A stretch of 64,000 nucleotides of DNA from an uncultured Marinobacter sp. (GCF_947259545.1 NZ_CAMYMK010000002.1:310001-374000); one strand, 5' to 3'. Positions 36,172 to 45,838 are shown, counted from the first letter of the stretch. The notes: a model not told the origin generated them from the sequence alone. Translations and numbers: made by a program.

Positions 36172-37369
36172 ACACCAGCGAGGCGTTGGTGCCACCAAAA
36201 CCGAAGCTGTTGCTCATGACCAGATCCAGATTCTGGTTATCCATGCGCTCACGCACGATAGGGTAGCCTTCAGCACCTTCGTCCAGACTCTGGATGTTGG
36301 CGGACGGTGCAATAAAGCCTTCCCGTAGCATGATCAGGCTGTAGATTGCCTCATGGACACCGGCTGCACCCAGGGCATGCCCACACAGGGGTTTGGTGGA
36401 GCTCAGTGGTGGTATCTTGTCGCCAAAGGTTTCCTTAAGGGCTTTCAGCTCGGTCACGTCACCGGCGGGGGTGCTGGTGCCGTGGGTATTCACGTAGCTG
36501 ATTTCGCCTTCCACGTTCTTCATGGCGTGCTTCATGCAGCGCACGGCACCTTCGCCGCTCGGGGCGACCATGTCGGCGCCGTCGGAGGTGGCTCCAAAGC
36601 CGACGATTTCGGCGAGGATGTTGGCGCCGCGCGCCTCGGCGTGTTCGAGCGCTTCAAGGGCCAGAACTCCGCCACCGCCGGAGATGACAAAGCCGTCCCG
36701 GTCTGTGTCGTAGGTGCGGGAGGCCAGTTCCGGGGTGTCATTGTACTTGGTGGACAGCGCACCCATGGCATCAAACAGCAGGCTCAGGGTCCAGTGGATA
36801 TCCTCGCCGCCGCCAGCAAACATCACATCCTGACGGCCCAGGGCAATCAGATCCGCGGCGTGGCCAATGGAGTGCGCACTGGTGGCACAGGCAGAGGTAA
36901 TGCCGTAGTTGATGCCGCGGATGCCAAAGCCAGTCGCGATGGAGGCGTTGATGGCACTGCCCATGGTACGCGGCACGCGGTAGGGGCCGACGCGGCGGAT
37001 ACCGCGGTCACGATGGGTATCAATGGCGTCCAGAAGTTCGACCGTCGAGGCGCCGCCCTGACCAAAAATAATACCCGTGGTATCAGCCTTGATGTGCTCG
37101 TCGGTCAGACCAGACTGTTCGATGGCCTCCTTCATCGCCAGATAGGTATAGCCGGAAGCCGGGCACATGAAGCGCCACAACTTGCGGTCGATCAGTTCCG
37201 GCAGGTTCAGGTTGATCTGGCCACAGACATGACTGCGCAGGCCATTATCCCGCGCTTCTTCGCTAAACCCGATGCCCGGACGGGATTCCTTCAGGGATTG
37301 GGTCACTTCTTTCTGGTTGGTACCAAGGCTGGAGACAATCCCCATGCCGGTAATTACGACGCGACGCAT
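36158..37369 (-). CDS. fabB: 3-oxoacyl-[acyl-carrier-protein] synthase I, FabB
   Basis: Elongates unsaturated fatty-acid intermediates in type II fatty-acid synthesis. It has 403 residues (E. coli 406). The catalytic Cys lies in [15 protein letters not shown] (about residue 161), and the two His in [15 protein letters not shown] and [15 protein letters not shown]. The N-terminus [13 protein letters not shown] is typical. It is paired with fabA 11 bp upstream, the arrangement that makes the anaerobic unsaturated fatty-acid pathway. The 3' end overlaps the AraC-domain gene by 14 bp. Confidence 0.97.
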   Translation of the reverse strand: MRRVVITGMGIVSSLGTNQKEVTQSLKESRPGIGFSEEARDNGLRSHVCGQINLNLPELIDRKLWRFMCPASGYTYLAMKEAIEQSGLTDEHIKADTTGIIFGQGGASTVELLDAIDTHRDRGIRRVGPYRVPRTMGSAINASIATGFGIRGINYGITSACATSAHSIGHAADLIALGRQDVMFAGGGEDIHWTLSLLFDAMGALSTKYNDTPELASRTYDTDRDGFVISGGGGVLALEALEHAEARGANILAEIVGFGATSDGADMVAPSGEGAVRCMKHAMKNVEGEISYVNTHGTSTPAGDVTELKALKETFGDKIPPLSSTKPLCGHALGAAGVHEAIYSLIMLREGFIAPSANIQSLDEGAEGYPIVRERMDNQNLDLVMSNSFGFGGTNASLVFRKV

Positions 37370-37380
37370 CTCGTTAGCTC

Positions 37381-37890
37381 CTAAAAATCATCGGTGGATG
37401 TGAACATGCCTACCCGCAGGTCTTTCGCGGTATAGATTTCCCTGCCATCCACTTCCATACGGCCATCGGCAATGGCCATGGTCAGTTTGCGCCTGATCAC
37501 GCGTTTGAGATCCAGGCGGTAGGTTACCTTTTTGGCGCTGGGTAGCACCTGACCGGTAAATTTCACTTCACCAGCACCGAGAGCGCGTCCCTTGCCTTCA
37601 CCTCCACCCCAAGCGAGGAAGAAACCGACCAACTGCCACATGGCGTCCAGGCCCAGGCATCCGGGCATAACGGGATCGTCGACAAAGTGCACCTTAAAGA
37701 ACCAGAGGTCCGGGTTGATGTCGAGTTCGGCTACCAGGCTACCCTTGCCATACAGGCCATCATCGTCTGCGATATGCGTGACGCGGTCGAACATCAGCAT
37801 TTCATTAATGGGCAGTCGCATGGAGCCAGGGAAGAGTTTGCCGTGGCCGCATTTGATCAGCTCTTCTTTATCAAAATGATCCGGGGACAT
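37381..37890 (-). CDS. fabA: 3-hydroxydecanoyl-[acyl-carrier-protein] dehydratase/isomerase FabA
   Basis: Dehydrates 3-hydroxydecanoyl-ACP and isomerises the product to cis-3-decenoyl-ACP, the entry to unsaturated fatty acids. It has 169 residues. The catalytic His is in [23 protein letters not shown] together with the Asp of GLDAM; the family loop [11 protein letters not shown] is present. It is the first gene of fabA-fabB. No FabR-type palindrome was found upstream, unlike at 46543-46560. Confidence 0.98.
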   Translation of the reverse strand: MSPDHFDKEELIKCGHGKLFPGSMRLPINEMLMFDRVTHIADDDGLYGKGSLVAELDINPDLWFFKVHFVDDPVMPGCLGLDAMWQLVGFFLAWGGGEGKGRALGAGEVKFTGQVLPSAKKVTYRLDLKRVIRRKLTMAIADGRMEVDGREIYTAKDLRVGMFTSTDDF

Positions 37891-38091
37891 AGTGCCGTTT
37901 CTCTATTACAGAATGGTTTACTGATACTTTAGCTGTTATTTGGCGAGTCGCTATTGACCTTTAGTGGATGATTTCCGGAAAAAGGATCAGGTGTGTCGGG
38001 TGACGTTGACCGTCATCAAAGACGGTTTAGGCTGCCACTGTTAGGTTGGGTGAAACGCTGAGATAAGCGGTCGATTTGGGAGGGAAAGCCT

Positions 38092-38607
38092 ATGTCCGGT
38101 GAGTGTCATGATATTCACGGTGATATCCGGTGTGATGGTGACCGGATCTGTGTGAGATTGCATCGGGAGATTGATCACTCGCCCGAATCCGTCTGGCGGA
38201 TGTTGACGGATTCTGTCTGCCTGAGTCAGTGGCTGGCTCCCGGGGTACTTGAGCAGGAGGAAGGGGGGCGAATCAAGTTGGACTTTGGCAACAGCGGGAC
38301 CCCGATTGATTGTTGTATCAAGGCGTTCGAACCGAAACGCCGGCTTTCCTATTCGTGGAGTGCTGGAAATGACCCGGAAAGGCCGCTGACCTGGGAGCTG
38401 ACGGAGTGTCACGGAGGCACGCTGTTGAGCCTAACGCTGTCGTTGCCCAACGACCACCTTGTGGCAATTTCCTGTGCCGGCTGGGATGCCCACCTGGAAA
38501 TGTTGATGGCAGCGCTGGAAGGCATCAGTATTCATTTCCCGGCTCCCCGCTTCCGGGAGGCCAGAGAGGTGTTTTCCGAGCTATTGAAGCAAAAACTGGT
38601 TGCCTGA
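38092..38607 (+). CDS. SRPBCC/AHSA1-like domain protein
   Basis: A 171-residue protein with the AHSA1-type helix-grip fold: the opening HREIDHSPESVWRMLTDSVCLSQWLAPG, a beta-sheet with FEPKRRLSYSWSAG, and a C-terminal helix GWDAHLEMLMAALEG. These proteins bind hydrophobic ligands or, in eukaryotes, Hsp90. Three cysteines fall in the first 25 residues and near residue 65. The start ATG at 38092 follows GGAGGGAAAGCCT. It ends in a bidirectional terminator shared with nnrS. No function can be named. Confidence 0.8.
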   Translation: MSGECHDIHGDIRCDGDRICVRLHREIDHSPESVWRMLTDSVCLSQWLAPGVLEQEEGGRIKLDFGNSGTPIDCCIKAFEPKRRLSYSWSAGNDPERPLTWELTECHGGTLLSLTLSLPNDHLVAISCAGWDAHLEMLMAALEGISIHFPAPRFREAREVFSELLKQKLVA

Positions 38608-38634
38608 ATGGTGCCAGCCCCGTCGTTCATGTAA

Positions 38635-38664
38635 AAACGGGCCACCACGGTGGCCCGTTTTTTT
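38635..38664. terminator. Bidirectional Rho-independent terminator
   Basis: A 12-bp stem (38635-38646 with 38649-38660) is flanked by an A-run on the left and a T-run to 38664 on the right. It lies between the convergent AHSA1-like and nnrS genes. Confidence 0.9.
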
Positions 38665-38686
38665 CGGTTCCCTGTTGGCGAAAGTG

Positions 38687-39871
38687 TCAGCCCGGGCGAC
38701 CGTCCGGTCTGGGGCTGGTGAGTATTCCGCTGTACTGGATCAGGAAAACACCGTACGCAAATAGCCACAGTGCTGTACTGCTACCAATGCCCGGGTGCCA
38801 TGGAATGATGCCGAAGGCCGTCAGGACTCGCCCCAGCGCAGCCAGATGGATGGCAATGAACGCGACCACCATACCTTTTGGCAGCACCAGCGGCCGCCCG
38901 GTATGCCCCAGGGAGACCCGCGCGATCACGCCCAGAATCAGACCGCCAACCGCGCCTGTGCCGGCGGCATGGGTCCAGGCTGCCGCCGGCCAGCCAGCAA
39001 GTATGGACCCGGCCAGCAAGACGAGGGCGACGGGCACCCAGAGTATGGACAGGTGCAGAATCCAGAGCAGCGGCTCTTTCCTGACCAGCCAGCCTTTCCA
39101 GCCAGCCAGACGAGCCAGCATTAATGCGGCGGCCATTATGGCGAGGATTGCAGTGACTGTCTGCCAGCCTGTAACCAGTGAAACCAGCAACAGGACCATG
39201 CTGAGCAGGGTCGCGATATCCAGGGCAGGTATGGTCTTGACCGCAGCGCTATCCAGTCCGCGCTGGCGCAGCCATCCGGTAGAGAACGCGGGGGTAATGC
39301 GGCCTCCGATGATGCTGATCAACGTCATGGCAACGATCAGTGCGCCGTAACTGAAGGCGGGATCCAACCGAGTGACGAAACCGATTTGCATAAACCACAA
39401 CAAGGCCAGAACCACCAGGATCATCAGTTGCCGTTTCTGTCTGGCCCGCCAGATACGCCAGCCGGCATCCACCATAACCAGCGGCAGAAACGCCAGGTTG
39501 ACTCCCTGCACCAGCCAGCCGGGCAGATCTGCGCCGAGGGCCAGCAGCAAACGGCCCGCCAGCCAGACGCCCCAGAGCAGGGCCAGGCGAATGCCATGGG
39601 TGCGTTCGGTTTGTGTCCACACGCAGACTGCCGTGAGCAGAAAGCCTGCAATTGCCGCAGACAGGAAACCAAACAGCATTTCGTGCTGGTGCCAGAGCAG
39701 TCCCGGCATGGCCAGTGGGAGTTGAATGGCCCCGCTGACCTGCAGTACCCAGGCAGGGATGGCGAATAGTGCCAGCACCGTCATTGACAGGAAGAAGATG
39801 CGGAAAGGGTAGCTGAAGAGTTGGCTGACCCTGTTGATCCCGCCGAGGGCGGACGTTGAGGTGGCCTGCAT
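38687..39871 (-). CDS. nnrS: NnrS family membrane protein
   Basis: A polytopic membrane protein (394 residues, about twelve segments) of the NnrS family, a heme- and copper-containing protein linked to nitric oxide stress and denitrification. Typical features are the N-terminal SYPFRIFFLSMTVLALFA, the LLWHQHEMLFGFLSAAIAGFLLTAV segment with likely heme-ligand His residues, and GVIARVSLGHTGRPL near the end. I chose the ATG at 39871 with GGAGTC upstream; a start 45 bp further lacks a ribosome-binding site. It is divergent from sirB. Denitrification genes other than narK are not present in the window. Confidence 0.93.
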   Translation of the reverse strand: MQATSTSALGGINRVSQLFSYPFRIFFLSMTVLALFAIPAWVLQVSGAIQLPLAMPGLLWHQHEMLFGFLSAAIAGFLLTAVCVWTQTERTHGIRLALLWGVWLAGRLLLALGADLPGWLVQGVNLAFLPLVMVDAGWRIWRARQKRQLMILVVLALLWFMQIGFVTRLDPAFSYGALIVAMTLISIIGGRITPAFSTGWLRQRGLDSAAVKTIPALDIATLLSMVLLLVSLVTGWQTVTAILAIMAAALMLARLAGWKGWLVRKEPLLWILHLSILWVPVALVLLAGSILAGWPAAAWTHAAGTGAVGGLILGVIARVSLGHTGRPLVLPKGMVVAFIAIHLAALGRVLTAFGIIPWHPGIGSSTALWLFAYGVFLIQYSGILTSPRPDGRPG

Positions 39872-40001
39872 GGGTATGACTCCACTGGTGGTCCATTTAT
39901 AAGAGTCATTCTGCATGAATGTTAATTAGGAAAGATATACCCAGTTGGCGGTATCTTTGCGTACAATGCCGCTATCACTTTGATTGACAACGGAATGAAG
40001 T

Positions 40002-40373
40002 ATGAGTGCCTACCTGATCCTGAAACAGATTCACATGACCACGGCGTATCTCACTGTCACTCTGTTCGCCTTGCGGCTGTTGCTGGATGCGGTGGGCAAG
40101 CCTGACTGGCGACAAACGCCATTACGCTGGATTCCTCACGCCAACGACACGATTCTGCTGGTGGCCGCTATCAGTCTGTTGTTTGTCACGCCCTGGATGC
40201 CGTTTGTTCACGGATGGCTGACGGCAAAGATCTTCCTGCTGGTGGGCTACATTGTGGCGGGGGTGTTCGCAATGAAGCAGACCGCCGGCCTGCAGGTCCG
40301 CCTGGTGGCATCGGTTCTGGCACTGGTTCAGGTCATGGCCATCTTCCACCTGGCCATGACCAAACCGTTCTGA
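40002..40373 (+). CDS. SirB2 family membrane protein
   Basis: A 123-residue protein with four hydrophobic segments. The opening SAYLILKQIHMTTAYLTV and the PHANDTILLVAAISLLF segment are typical of SirB2 (invasion gene expression up-regulator SirB). The conserved His residues in TM1 and the loop before TM2 suggest a small heme- or metal-binding membrane protein related to cytochrome b-type folds, but this is inference. It is divergent from nnrS and convergent with the channel gene. Confidence 0.88.
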   Translation: MSAYLILKQIHMTTAYLTVTLFALRLLLDAVGKPDWRQTPLRWIPHANDTILLVAAISLLFVTPWMPFVHGWLTAKIFLLVGYIVAGVFAMKQTAGLQVRLVASVLALVQVMAIFHLAMTKPF

Positions 40374-40390
40374 ACGCGGGACACTAGGGG

Positions 40391-41221
40391 CTACCGGCCC
40401 CTCGAATTCTCCGATACTTCCCGGGTCAGCTCCTGTAGCTGCTGCTGCACAGCCTTGAGCTGACGGGCAATTTCATCCCGCTCGTCGTGGGCTTGCTGGG
40501 CCTGCTTGGCATTCTGTTCTTCACTCATGACTTCCAGGATGGCCCCAATCATCATATTCAGGAATACAAACGCGGTCAGGAAGATAAAGGTCAGATAGTA
40601 GATCCAGCTCAGCGGGTACTGCTCCATGGTCGCGTACATCACATCCGTCCAGTCCTCAAATGTGGCGACCCGGAACAGCGTGAGCATGGCAATGGCCACA
40701 TCTCCCCAGAGATTTTCGTCCACATTGGCGAAGAACATCGATCCCATGGCGGCGTAGATATAGAAGATGATAAACATCAGCAGGGCGATGTAGCCCATGC
40801 GCGGGATGGCCTTGAGCAGTGAGTTGATCAGGAACCGAAGTTCCGGTACCACGGAAACCAGGCGCAGTACCCGGAAAACCCGCAACAGACGGCCCAGCAG
40901 CACGGCTTCGGAATTATCCAGCGGTACCAGGCTGCCAATGACCACCAGCGTGTCGAACAGGTTCCAGCCATCGAGGAGGAACCGTTTCTTGTCAGCACAG
41001 ACACTGAAACGGAAGAGAATCTCGATCAGGAAGAACAGTGTGATGGCATTGTCGAGAACACTCAGGACCTGCTCGACCAGGGGCGGCATATCATAGGTCT
41101 TGGCGCCAATGGTCAGGGCAGACAGAATAATGATGGCGATGACTGCGCCCTGGAAAACCTTGCTGGTTTCGATGCGACGCAGTTGTTCAAAACCGGTGGT
41201 TGGACTCAATTCGGACGACAT
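40391..41221 (-). CDS. Bacterial voltage-gated cation channel (BacNav-like)
   Basis: A single-domain, six-segment channel of 276 residues that would assemble as a tetramer. Four voltage-sensor arginines, each three apart, lie in S4 (about 112-121, RLLRVFRVLRLV). The pore loop has selectivity filter TFEDWTD at residues 187-193; NaChBac-type sodium channels have TLESW. The S6 segment is followed by a cytoplasmic coiled coil (about 232-272), which holds tetramers together in this family. The extra acidic residues of the filter (E189, D190, D193) raise the question of divalent permeation. It stands alone on the minus strand. Confidence 0.92.
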   Translation of the reverse strand: MSSELSPTTGFEQLRRIETSKVFQGAVIAIIILSALTIGAKTYDMPPLVEQVLSVLDNAITLFFLIEILFRFSVCADKKRFLLDGWNLFDTLVVIGSLVPLDNSEAVLLGRLLRVFRVLRLVSVVPELRFLINSLLKAIPRMGYIALLMFIIFYIYAAMGSMFFANVDENLWGDVAIAMLTLFRVATFEDWTDVMYATMEQYPLSWIYYLTFIFLTAFVFLNMMIGAILEVMSEEQNAKQAQQAHDERDEIARQLKAVQQQLQELTREVSENSRGR

Positions 41222-41299
41222 GGGCGTCAGTGGCTCCAGGTAATTCGCGGAGCCCGAATTCTAAAGCTCAAAGGCCGAATTGGGTAGCTCATTGTCTGT

Positions 41300-41755
41300 T
41301 CAGACACTGGAAAGAATAATGTGCCAGTGCTCATCGGTAACCGGCATAACCGATAGCCGATTGCCGCGTCTGATCAGCGGCAGACCTTCCAGACCGGGCA
41401 TGGACTTGATCTCATCCAGGGGGATCAACCGCTCCAGCTTCCTCACGTAGGTCATATCCACTGCCTGCCAGCGGGGCTTCTCTCTTGTACTTTTTTCATC
41501 GTAGTAGGGTGAGTCGGAATCAAACTGGGTTGGATCCGGGTAGGCACTGTGGACCACCCTGACGATACCGGCGACACCAATGTGTTTGCAGCTGGAATGG
41601 TAGATGAAAACCTCGTCTCCCTCCGCCATCTCCGCCAGAAAATTCCGGGCCTGGTAATTGCGTACGCCATCCCAGGGAATGGTCTGGTGTTCTGCCTTCG
41701 CAAAGTCATCAATGCTGCATTCAGACGGTTCGGTTTTTACCAGCCACTTCGCCAT
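41300..41755 (-). CDS. EVE domain-containing protein
   Basis: A 151-residue cytosolic protein consisting of one EVE domain, a PUA-like fold that binds modified nucleotides in RNA or DNA (eukaryotic homologue THYN1). Key motifs: WLVKTEPSECSIDDF, WDGVRNYQARNFL, GDEVFIYHSSCKHIGVAGI. The start ATG at 41755 lies near the narK1 terminator, so it has its own transcription. The substrate is unknown. Confidence 0.93.
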   Translation of the reverse strand: MAKWLVKTEPSECSIDDFAKAEHQTIPWDGVRNYQARNFLAEMAEGDEVFIYHSSCKHIGVAGIVRVVHSAYPDPTQFDSDSPYYDEKSTREKPRWQAVDMTYVRKLERLIPLDEIKSMPGLEGLPLIRRGNRLSVMPVTDEHWHIILSSV

Positions 41756-41793
41756 GTTTCGCTCCCGACGCTTGAAATCCTTCCATTATATAG

Positions 41794-41818
41794 AAAAAAG
41801 CCCCCGGCAAGCGGGGGC
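41794..41818 (-). terminator. Terminator after narK1
   Basis: The 7-bp GC stem 41800-41806 with 41812-41818 is followed on the minus strand by a six-U run (41794-41799). Confidence 0.9.
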
Positions 41819-41840
41819 GAAGATAGCGCAAGTGATGCTG

Positions 41841-43205
41841 TTACTTCAGTGGCGCGTGGCCGTTTGCTGCGGTCTGGGAATCCTTTCTGGCCGGTCGGTT
41901 AAGCGGGTAGAACAGCTGTGGCGAGGCCAGCTCCGGCAGATCGGTCTTGGTCTCATGGGCTGCCCATTCCACCCGCTCGGCAGAACGGATGGCGTAGTGC
42001 ATCCAGGCCAGTGCTGCCGTCACGATCACGAACATCAGCATGAAGCTGCTTTGCCATACCCCGGTGATGTCATTGAGGATGCCGAAGGTCAGAGGCAGAA
42101 GGAAACCGCCAAGACCGCCAATCATCCCGACAACGCCACCAACGGCGCCGACGTGATTGGGGTAGTAGACCGGAATATGCTTGTACACAGCGGCCTTGCC
42201 CAGTGACATGAAGAAGCCAAGTATAAAAATGAGTGCTACAAACGGAACCAGACTGATCTCCAGGAAGAAGCGAATGTCGCCGTTTATACCCTGTACCACG
42301 TACTCGGTCGGCGGATAGCTGAGCAGGAACGTGCACACCACAGACGCCATGAATGTCCAGTACATGACGCGACGGGCCCCGAAGTGATCCGACATCCAAC
42401 CGCCAAGAACGCGGAACAGTGACGCAGGGATGGTATAGAGCGCGGCGATCATGCCGGCCGTTTTCACATTCAGGCCGTACACCCCGATCAGGTAGTGAGG
42501 CAGCCAGAGAGCCAGGGCTACAAAGGCGCCGAACACGAAGAAGTAGTAGAGCGCGAAGCGCCACACCCGAAGCTCTTTCAGCGGCTTCATCTGCTCCAGG
42601 AAGGAACGGGACTGGCTCTGGGCACGCTCGGCGGCGAGGGGATCTTCCTTGGCCAGGATGATGAACAGAACGCCCATGATGGCAAGTACCGTGGCGTAAA
42701 CCTGGGCTGTACCCTGCCAACCGAGAGCCACCAGCAGGAACGGTGCACCAAAGTTTGTGACTGCGGCGCCCACGTTACCAGCTCCGAAAATACCCAGTGC
42801 CGTACCCTGACGTTCCCGTTCAAACCAGGCGGCGGTGTAGGTTACGCCCACGATGAAAGAACCGCCCGCCAGGCCCACTCCCAGAGCCCCAATCAGCAAC
42901 ATCAGATAGCTGTTGGCGAAGGTCAGCAGATAGACGCACAGGGACGTCGTCAGCATCAACACACCAAACACCCAGCGGCCACCATAGCGGTCCGTCCAGA
43001 TTCCCAGGAACAGCCGGCTGATGGATCCGGTGAGGATCGGCGTGGCCATCAACAGGCCAAGCTGAGTATCCGACAGGTTGAAATCCTGGCTGATTTTGAT
43101 GCCGATGATAGAAAAGATGGTCCAGACAGCGAAACACAGGGTGAAGGCAAATGTGGATATGCCAAGCGCCCGGTTTTGCTCTGGTCTTGATGGGGTTGTG
43201 GCCAT
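41841..43205 (-). CDS. Nitrate/nitrite transporter NarK1 (MFS)
   Basis: A 454-residue MFS transporter of the NNP family with twelve transmembrane segments. The signature GIFGAGNVGAAVTNFGAPFL and the loop motif FLGIWTDRYGGRWV are present. NarK1-type proteins mainly import nitrate with protons and are usually paired with NarK2, as here (90 bp upstream). The C-terminus is a long hydrophilic tail (about 415-454). A terminator follows; narGHJI, normally next, is absent. The start ATG at 43205 is preceded by AGAGGAAAGG. Confidence 0.9.
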   Translation of the reverse strand: MATTPSRPEQNRALGISTFAFTLCFAVWTIFSIIGIKISQDFNLSDTQLGLLMATPILTGSISRLFLGIWTDRYGGRWVFGVLMLTTSLCVYLLTFANSYLMLLIGALGVGLAGGSFIVGVTYTAAWFERERQGTALGIFGAGNVGAAVTNFGAPFLLVALGWQGTAQVYATVLAIMGVLFIILAKEDPLAAERAQSQSRSFLEQMKPLKELRVWRFALYYFFVFGAFVALALWLPHYLIGVYGLNVKTAGMIAALYTIPASLFRVLGGWMSDHFGARRVMYWTFMASVVCTFLLSYPPTEYVVQGINGDIRFFLEISLVPFVALIFILGFFMSLGKAAVYKHIPVYYPNHVGAVGGVVGMIGGLGGFLLPLTFGILNDITGVWQSSFMLMFVIVTAALAWMHYAIRSAERVEWAAHETKTDLPELASPQLFYPLNRPARKDSQTAANGHAPLK

Positions 43206-43295
43206 GGCCTTTCCTCTTGACAGTCGATAGACAATGTTTCGAACGCCGGCTTTTTAGAGAGCGCCGGCCAAAGCTCTGAGTGTTCACGCCATCCG

Positions 43296-44888
43296 TTATG
43301 GGTTCTTGATGTAAGCCCCCTTGCGCAGATAGAACCACCAGTTCACCACCAGACACACCGCATAGAACACAGCGAATCCGTACATGGCCAATTCGGGGGT
43401 GCCAGCCTGGATTTCCTGGCCCATGACCCTGGGCGCGATGAAGGCGCCATACGCGGCAACGGCAGAAGTCCAGCCAAGCACCGGGCCTTTTTGTTGCTGG
43501 TCGAAAATTACGCCGATACTGCGGAAGGTAGAGCCGTTGCCGATACCGCTGGCGGCGAACATCACGATGAACAGAATCAGGAACACCGGGAAGTAGGCGT
43601 TGGGATCGGTGGAGTTGTAGGCCAGCATCATCACATAGCCTGTTGCCACCGACGCCACCACCATGACAGCAGAGATGAGCTGGGTGACGATGGAACCGCC
43701 CATCTTGTCGGAAATCCAGCCACCTACCGGGCGGATCAGGGCGCCTACGAATGGCCCCATCCAGGCCCAGGTCAGAGCGCTGGGGGCGTTAGGATTGGTA
43801 ATGCGGGTCACGGTGCCGTCCGCAGCCACGTCCATCATATTGCCGAAGATAACGCTGATGGAAAGGGGCAGGGCAGCGGAGAACCCGATGAATGAACCGA
43901 AAGTGAGAATGTACAGTACGGTCATTGACCAGGTGTGTTTGTTGCTGAAAATGGCGAACTGTTTCTGGATGTTGGGCTTGATGTCACCCGGGATCAGTCG
44001 TAAGAGAACCAGTGTCAGGATGATGGTCAGCGGCAACGCCACCCACATATTCAGGATACCCAGCGCGTAGACGCCGACCACGGACGTGGCAAGGCCAACC
44101 CCGTACAGGCCGAGAATTTTACCGAATGCCGAAGCCGGGTTGCCGGGGCTCGGGGTAATGGTGCGCAGATTGTTCATGCCGAACCAGCCCGCCAAAGCCA
44201 GGGGAATCAGGAAGATCAACCAGATAAAGCCCGCATTCTGAATCCAGGTCTCGGTGCCGGCCTCGATTCGCCCGATCAGGGTGCCGCTCGGACTTTGCAG
44301 TTCCATTGGTCCGCCTGCCACAGCGCCAAAAACGCCGACCGTCATCACGAGGGGAATCAGGATTTGCATGGTGGTGACGCCGAAGTTACCGAGCCCGGCA
44401 TTCATGCCCAGTCCATAGCCCTGTTTGCTCTTCGGAAAGAACGAGCTGATGTTGCTCATGGAGCAGGCAAAATTACCGCCGCCAATGCCGGATAACAGCG
44501 CCAATGCCTGGAACACGATGAACGGTGTGTCCGGATTCATCAGAGCGATACCGGTGCCCAGGGCGGGGATCATCAGCAGGGTCGTGGTCAGGAACACCGT
44601 ATTCCGACCGCCGGCAATCTTGATCATGAAGGAGGCGGGAATCCGCAGGGTGGCGCCGGAAAGCCCCGCAATGGCAGTGAGAGTGAACAGTTGTTCGACC
44701 GTGAAAGGAAAGCCCAGATTTTTCATCTGGGTGGTGATCATCCCCCACATCAGCCAGACAGCGAAGCCGACCAGCAGGCTGGGGATGGAGATCCACAAAT
44801 TGCGGGAGGCAACCTGCTTGCCCTCCTCCTCCCAGAATTCTTCATTCTCGACATCCCAGGTTGCGATGTCAGCATTGGTTTTTGCCAT
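43296..44888 (-). CDS. Nitrate/nitrite antiporter NarK2 (MFS)
   Basis: A 530-residue MFS transporter of the NNP family. A 30-residue acidic N-terminus precedes the membrane part. Nitrate signatures: GMNAGLGNFGVTTMQILIP in TM5 and AASGIGNGSTFRSIGVIF in TM11. NarK2-type proteins exchange nitrate for nitrite. It is the first gene of narK2-narK1 and is preceded at 44982-44995 by an imperfect FNR/Anr-type dyad, which fits anaerobic induction. Start ATG at 44888 with AAGGAGCAG upstream. Confidence 0.92.
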   Translation of the reverse strand: MAKTNADIATWDVENEEFWEEEGKQVASRNLWISIPSLLVGFAVWLMWGMITTQMKNLGFPFTVEQLFTLTAIAGLSGATLRIPASFMIKIAGGRNTVFLTTTLLMIPALGTGIALMNPDTPFIVFQALALLSGIGGGNFACSMSNISSFFPKSKQGYGLGMNAGLGNFGVTTMQILIPLVMTVGVFGAVAGGPMELQSPSGTLIGRIEAGTETWIQNAGFIWLIFLIPLALAGWFGMNNLRTITPSPGNPASAFGKILGLYGVGLATSVVGVYALGILNMWVALPLTIILTLVLLRLIPGDIKPNIQKQFAIFSNKHTWSMTVLYILTFGSFIGFSAALPLSISVIFGNMMDVAADGTVTRITNPNAPSALTWAWMGPFVGALIRPVGGWISDKMGGSIVTQLISAVMVVASVATGYVMMLAYNSTDPNAYFPVFLILFIVMFAASGIGNGSTFRSIGVIFDQQQKGPVLGWTSAVAAYGAFIAPRVMGQEIQAGTPELAMYGFAVFYAVCLVVNWWFYLRKGAYIKNP

Positions 44889-45274
44889 GATAGCTGCTCC
44901 TTGAGTTGCAGACCCCTAGCCACGACAACGGTGGCAGTCAGGTAATGGGGCCATTTTGCAAACGGAAGGCGGGTAGGGATCGTGACAAATATCAAGGACG
45001 GGATTGACCAGACGATCCTGGTATTTTCGGCTGACCAGAACCCGGGAAAATGCTGTTTATAATCCTTTAAAAACAGGTTGTTGCGGAGGTGATACGCCCA
45101 ATGGAGTAGGCAGCCTGGTTCCCGGCGCAGTAGAGGTAGCCAATCATTTCCGGCGGTGTTGGTTACGGCAAATCGGGGCCGGGGCGCTTGTCTGAGGTCA
45201 TGGGGTGTCCTTGACCATAAAGGTGAGCCCAACTACTAAATAAAGGTATCACCATAAGAAATGAGGGGGGCATC
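44889..45274. other. Divergent intergenic region, narK2 / Yip1 gene
   Basis: No gene is seen in 386 bp. The part near narK2 has the FNR-like dyad. The middle has TTATAATCC (about 45057-45065), a possible -10 for either direction. The Yip1 side has TTGACC at 45212-45217 but only a poor -10 at the right distance. There is no strong hairpin. Confidence 0.5.
44982..44995 (-). promoter_or_regulatory. Imperfect FNR/Anr-type site before narK2
   Basis: Minus strand TTGAT-ATTT-GTCAC against consensus TTGAT-N4-ATCAA: one half perfect, the other 3 of 5. Its centre is 100 bp before the narK2 start codon. Confidence 0.5.
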
Positions 45275-45838
45275 ATGACGATTTCACAACTGTTTCGTTT
45301 GCCATTCTCCGGCAATGGTGTGTGGCTGGAACTTAAGCGTCAGGATTTCTCGATACCCTTTCTTGCTTGGGTGGTGGTTGTACCACTGTCATTTTTGCCG
45401 CCTGTATTGCTTTATTATGCGGGCACCCACTATGGCGACAGTTTTATACCCGGATTTGCTGACAAGGAATGGCGCTTCATAACGACCATTCTGTTCCTGG
45501 CGGAATTGTTGACGTTTTTCGTCATGGGATGGCTTATTCGTGCCGTTATTGATGGGCACAAGATGGAAATCAGTTATCAGGATTCCTACCTGCTGGCCAC
45601 CGTTGCACCCATACCGTTGTGGTTGTCTTCCGTGGCGCTGCTGGTGCCGGTGCTGGCGGTAAGTGTCGCCGCCGTGGTGGTGGGTATGTTCCTGTCCTGC
45701 GCCCTCATTTATCAGGGAGTCCGGTCCCTGTGCCATCGGCCCGGCAACGATGTTGTGGCTATGTCCGCCACCTACACCGTGATGGCGGCATCCCTGCTTG
45801 CCTGGGGTATCCTGATGGCTATGGTCTGGGCTTTCTGA
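45275..45838 (+). CDS. Yip1 domain membrane protein
   Basis: A 187-residue inner-membrane protein with five hydrophobic segments (about residues 28-48, 66-90, 106-125, 127-145, 160-185). The fold and the IDGHKMEISYQDSYLLATVAPIPLWLSS loop fit the bacterial Yip1 family, whose role is unknown. The start ATG at 45275 is preceded by GAGGGGGGC. Its stop codon abuts that of the convergent hemolysin III gene (TGATCA) with no spacer. Confidence 0.82.
   Translation: MTISQLFRLPFSGNGVWLELKRQDFSIPFLAWVVVVPLSFLPPVLLYYAGTHYGDSFIPGFADKEWRFITTILFLAELLTFFVMGWLIRAVIDGHKMEISYQDSYLLATVAPIPLWLSSVALLVPVLAVSVAAVVVGMFLSCALIYQGVRSLCHRPGNDVVAMSATYTVMAASLLAWGILMAMVWAF

Noticed and set aside
39980..39993. TTGAT-TGAC-AACGG as an FNR/Dnr site between nnrS and sirB
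   Set aside because: Only the first half-site fits; the second half has almost no match, so it is not a credible dyad even though nnrS is often so regulated.
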